Shown one piece after another: positions 61,240 to 64,000 of a DNA stretch of 64,000 nucleotides (the stretch's first letter is position 1; each line of letters starts with the position of its first letter). The DNA is from ELB16-189 sp018266435 (GTDB lineage: Bacteria > Bacteroidota > Bacteroidia > Cytophagales > Cyclobacteriaceae). Below the pieces are notes generated by a model. The model saw only the letters and a program-made list of their open reading frames with translations. It was not told the DNA's origin and did no database searches. The DNA is taken from positions 186,001 to 250,000 of the forward strand of contig CP126125.1 of assembly GCA_030123525.1 (NCBI GenBank). Reading direction: 5' to 3'. Made by a program: the position numbers and the translations under genes.

Positions 61240-62946
61240 TCATTGGGTGAATGTGTATTCTCCCGTAGCAGAATTAAATGTGACCGCATAATCACCGGCA
61301 GGGGTAACTGCAATATTAGCCCCACCCAGGGTACCTATACCATTGGGAAAAGTAGTATTTCCCCAATTGGTAGTCCACGCTCCATTTGCCCTGAACTTAG
61401 CACCGCCCGCTCCAAGTGCAATTTTAAGAGACCACTTATACGGGTTGGCGGGGTTTTGAATCATAAATGAATCGGTGCTCCAACCACCGGGTGTACTGTC
61501 TCCAATAAGCCCAATTTGTCCATAGGGTGTACCTGCATCAGGGTTATTAGTTGTGTTACCGAAGAAAAACTCACCTGATACATCGTTGAAGTAAACAAAG
61601 TAGTTGCCCGCAGTAATGTTGATATTACCACCACTGGTTGAAGAATAGCCTGAAGGGAAAGTGCTGCTACCCCAAGAGGTTGTCCACCCATGGTTAGCGC
61701 GGAATTTAATTCCACCTGCACCGGCAATGGAAACAGTTCCCGTCCAAATGTGGCCGCTGGCATCTGCCGTCAGGTCATCATCCCCACCCCAGCTATTGAA
61801 ATCACCTATCAAGCTGATGTTGGCATAGGTTGTTGGTGATAGTAGCGTGAACCCATACACTCCGGTGCCGGCATTAAAATTAATTTGATACCAACCCGAA
61901 GAAGCTACCGGAATGTTGTTTCCACCCTGTGTTCCGGTTCCGGTAGGCCATGCACTTGCTCCCCAGTTGGTAGTCCACGACTGATCAGTTCTGAACTTAG
62001 CTGAATTACCTCCAATCAATTTTAAAGTAACAGTCCAATTGGCCGGGTTATTGACCGGATCAGGCCGGTACATTTCTGTGCCGGTGCCCCAGCCCCCCGG
62101 TGTGGCGTCACCAATAATATCAATGGAGTTGTAGGCTGCAAACGTAGAGATAATTACGGCTACGGTATTGGAGTAGAGCGTTTTACCGGCACTGCTGGTA
62201 GCCGAGATTCTAAAGTCTACTGTGTCTTTAGCGCCAGGAGTCACACCCACCGCACCGGCTATTTTATTCAGGTCCAGTTTGGTAAATGTTTTATTAAAAG
62301 AAGTTACCCCTACTGAAACTGGCGAACCAAAACCATTTTTTTTCAGGGCATATTGAAGCTGATAGGTAACGGTACCATTGTAGCCGGTAAATGCGGGTGT
62401 CCATAAGAAGGTGCTTCCCTTATTTCCAGAATTTGCAGCAGTACATACTACACTAAGTGAATCAGCTGACAACGACAAATCACCATAAGGTGTTACGGAA
62501 ATAGCCACCACATTCGATGTTTTAGGCTGACCGAAGTTAGCCAAGGAAGCTACTACTTTCATTTCGAGGTTTAGCTGCTGGTTAACCGAGCCACCAAACA
62601 ACAAGGCCATTTCATTGATTTCTTTTCCTGTGAATGAACCGGACAAAGAATCAGTAAATGTTTTGGTGTACACATTTTTAAATCCCCCTCCGGCTATATC
62701 TGCATACACTGTAAAATTGGTGTTGCTCAACCCGGTAGGATACTTGGGATCAGTCCAGGTAAACGTGAGTGCTTTTTTCAATGAGTCCTTTGCCGCCACG
62801 GCCACGCTTGTTGTTGAAGGTGTGGCTGAAAATGCAGCATTGCTTTTATTAAACTTGATGCCGTCATCAATCAATTTTTGGCACGACATTACTGCCACCA
62901 AAGATGTTATTGATACCAAAGCGAATATACTTTTCATATTTTTCAT
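61240..62946 (-). CDS. SusF-like starch-binding outer-membrane lipoprotein
   Basis: A 568-residue lipoprotein (lipobox AVMSC, Cys22) that would hold starch at the cell surface. Two SusE-type Ig-like domains occupy about 34-150 and 155-268. Three tandem starch-binding modules follow (about 274-368, 375-463, 476-568), each with the pattern LIGD...GGW near the start and KFRxxxxWTTxWG in the middle (318-329, 414-426, 517-529), whose aromatic residues are the likely glucan contacts. Last gene of the Sus transcript before a terminator. Confidence 0.88.
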   Translation of the reverse strand: MKNMKSIFALVSITSLVAVMSCQKLIDDGIKFNKSNAAFSATPSTTSVAVAAKDSLKKALTFTWTDPKYPTGLSNTNFTVYADIAGGGFKNVYTKTFTDSLSGSFTGKEINEMALLFGGSVNQQLNLEMKVVASLANFGQPKTSNVVAISVTPYGDLSLSADSLSVVCTAANSGNKGSTFLWTPAFTGYNGTVTYQLQYALKKNGFGSPVSVGVTSFNKTFTKLDLNKIAGAVGVTPGAKDTVDFRISATSSAGKTLYSNTVAVIISTFAAYNSIDIIGDATPGGWGTGTEMYRPDPVNNPANWTVTLKLIGGNSAKFRTDQSWTTNWGASAWPTGTGTQGGNNIPVASSGWYQINFNAGTGVYGFTLLSPTTYANISLIGDFNSWGGDDDLTADASGHIWTGTVSIAGAGGIKFRANHGWTTSWGSSTFPSGYSSTSGGNINITAGNYFVYFNDVSGEFFFGNTTNNPDAGTPYGQIGLIGDSTPGGWSTDSFMIQNPANPYKWSLKIALGAGGAKFRANGAWTTNWGNTTFPNGIGTLGGANIAVTPAGDYAVTFNSATGEYTFTQ

Positions 62947-62956
62947 AACAGATCGG

Positions 62957-63787
62957 TTATTGAATGGTGAATTTTCCGGTTGCGAAGTTTACCGTAATGG
63001 TATAATTGCCCGAGGCAGCCGGCCCAATAAAGTTATTAGATGCATCTGGCACAAAGAAATCACCCGCAGGATTACTGTTGGTAATCGTAGACGCGTATTT
63101 GTGAGTCCAGTCGCCATATACCGGCACCAGCAAAAACTGTTGACCACCAATGAGCGGGAAATTGCTCAGCACAAACGTGTAGGGGTTAACCAATGTAAAC
63201 TTCGGGCTTGGGCTTGTCGGAACCGGGTCTCCTCCCGACATCCAACCATTTGGAGATGCAGACCCGGTGATGTATAAGTTAGCCGGCACGGGATAGACTA
63301 CATCCAGGTAAGTGGCAATTTTTATTTTAACCACATTAGAATACACCGGCTCGTTGTTATTGGCCAGGGTAGCCTTCACCCTAAACTCAAACGGGTGAAA
63401 GACGGCAAACTTCAACTGTAACCCGTTCAGGGCAGTATTCAGTTGTTTAACCGTAAACGCATCGGTAATGGTATTGGTAAACGTTACAATGCCCATGTTG
63501 GGGTTGGTAAAGTTAGAACCCGTGGTATCAATTTGCAGGGCATAGCTTACGTCTTGCGTGCTTGGGCCATTTGAAAATTGATAATTGGGATTAGTCCAAT
63601 TAAACTGAATGACGATTGAATCGGCATTTGCTTTTTTCAGTATTATGTTACTGGTGGTTGATGCGGTCAGCACTACGCCCGGGGCAGTAGCACCCAAGTA
63701 GGTTACCTTTGCCTCATCGCTATTGCAAGAGGCAACTAAGAGTATCCCCATTGTCAGCAAAACCAGTTTATTAATTATTGCTTTCAT
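62957..63787 (-). CDS. SusE-like outer-membrane lipoprotein
   Basis: A 276-residue lipoprotein (lipobox VASC, Cys21). The N-terminal half (about 35-165) is a SusE domain: SIVIQFNWTNPNYQFSNGPSTQDVSYALQIDTTGSNF and FTVKQLNTALNGLQL. The second half (about 175-276) carries one carbohydrate-binding module, LYITGSASPNGWMSGGDPVP ... YTITVNFATGKFTIQ. Only one module, against three in the neighbour. It lies 28 bp after SusD and 10 bp before the SusF-like gene. Confidence 0.87.
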   Translation of the reverse strand: MKAIINKLVLLTMGILLVASCNSDEAKVTYLGATAPGVVLTASTTSNIILKKANADSIVIQFNWTNPNYQFSNGPSTQDVSYALQIDTTGSNFTNPNMGIVTFTNTITDAFTVKQLNTALNGLQLKFAVFHPFEFRVKATLANNNEPVYSNVVKIKIATYLDVVYPVPANLYITGSASPNGWMSGGDPVPTSPSPKFTLVNPYTFVLSNFPLIGGQQFLLVPVYGDWTHKYASTITNSNPAGDFFVPDASNNFIGPAASGNYTITVNFATGKFTIQ

Positions 63788-63815
63788 TATTGTATGATTT
63801 ATTTTTCTCTAAAAG

Positions 63816-64000
63816 TTAGTAGCCGGTATTTTGTTTCAGTGTAGGGTTTGCGCTCAAGTCAGTTGACGGGATCGGAAACAAATTGCGGAACGAAGGTACA
63901 GCTGCACCACCCGGCACATTTCCTTTCCAAGGCCACATGTACGATCCGTTAGAAAACTGACCGTAGCGGATCAGGTCTGTTCTGCGGTGTCCTTCCCAGT
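63816..64000 (-). CDS. SusD-family outer-membrane lipoprotein, C-terminal end
   Basis: The last 61 codons before the right edge read WEGHRRTDLIRYGQF ... WPWKG ... FRNLFPIPSTDLSANPTLKQN, ending NTGY. WEGHRRxDLxRxG and the closing LFPIPxxDLxxNPxLxQN are the invariant end of SusD/RagB proteins, which cap the TonB-dependent SusC channel and bind the glycan. The N-terminus and the expected susC lie beyond the window. Confidence 0.93.
   Translation of the reverse strand, partial: WEGHRRTDLIRYGQFSNGSYMWPWKGNVPGGAAVPSFRNLFPIPSTDLSANPTLKQNTGY

Overview
The window looks like chromosomal DNA of a Bacteroidota bacterium, most likely an aerobic gliding-type member of the Cytophagales; genus cannot be read from it. 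Supporting signs are a SusD/SusE/SusF starch locus, a type IX secretion (T9SS) C-terminal sorting domain, a DUF4835 (PorD-like) gene in the conserved bamD-rpoZ-coaBC-DUF4835-recN block, several promoters of the Bacteroidota form (TTG about 20 nt upstream of TAnnTTTG), weak Shine-Dalgarno use and many TTG or GTG starts. No rRNA, tRNA, CRISPR array, prophage or intact insertion sequence was seen.

Layout. 1-5.1 kb: a cut-off TPR protein, pruA, a HAD phosphatase, an ArsR regulator, a carboxypeptidase-regulatory-like protein, a deletion scar joining two broken genes, and a short ssb. 5.3-6.6 kb: an AT-rich orphan gene enclosed by inverted repeats and followed by a long imperfect hairpin, which looks like a mobile gene cassette. 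6.8-11.8 kb: VOC protein, heme A synthase, Rnk-like factor, a secreted GH144-like glucanase and a CadD-like transporter. 11.8-16.8 kb: the minus-strand housekeeping block recN-porD-coaBC-rpoZ-bamD with a clear promoter. 17-28 kb: hemerythrin, FMN glutamate-synthase-like protein, Fsr-type exporter with a double DUF2249 protein, transglutaminase, DUF302, CMD/AhpD-like, aromatic amino acid decarboxylase, QueD, DGC zinc protein, DUF2945/DUF488 and SMUG2 glycosylase. 28-35 kb: aconitase, P-type cation ATPase, D-serine dehydratase.

35.3-44.9 kb is the most coherent accessory region: an NsrR-like Rrf2 regulator behind a perfect 26-bp palindrome, group 3 truncated hemoglobin, a tryptophan-2,3-dioxygenase homologue, methyltransferase, RIC/ScdA iron-sulfur repair protein, azurin lipoprotein, DUF488, hemerythrin, an ABC exporter, and a NorC/NorB-like pair. 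Together they read as a nitric-oxide sensing, detoxification and repair island. Its NorB homologue lacks several residues that are invariant in classical cytochrome c NO reductase.

45-55 kb: ClC transporter, peptide-deformylase-like protein, two serine hydrolases, a ferredoxin-type reductase, a DUF5916 outer-membrane protein and purB. 55.3-64 kb: a polysaccharide utilisation region with a GH53 galactanase lipoprotein, a SusA-like GH13 enzyme, a T9SS-secreted GH13 amylase, SusF-like and SusE-like lipoproteins, and the C-terminal end of SusD running off the right edge. SusD/E/F would bind starch at the surface, the T9SS amylase would cut it outside, and the SusA-like enzyme would finish oligosaccharides in the periplasm.
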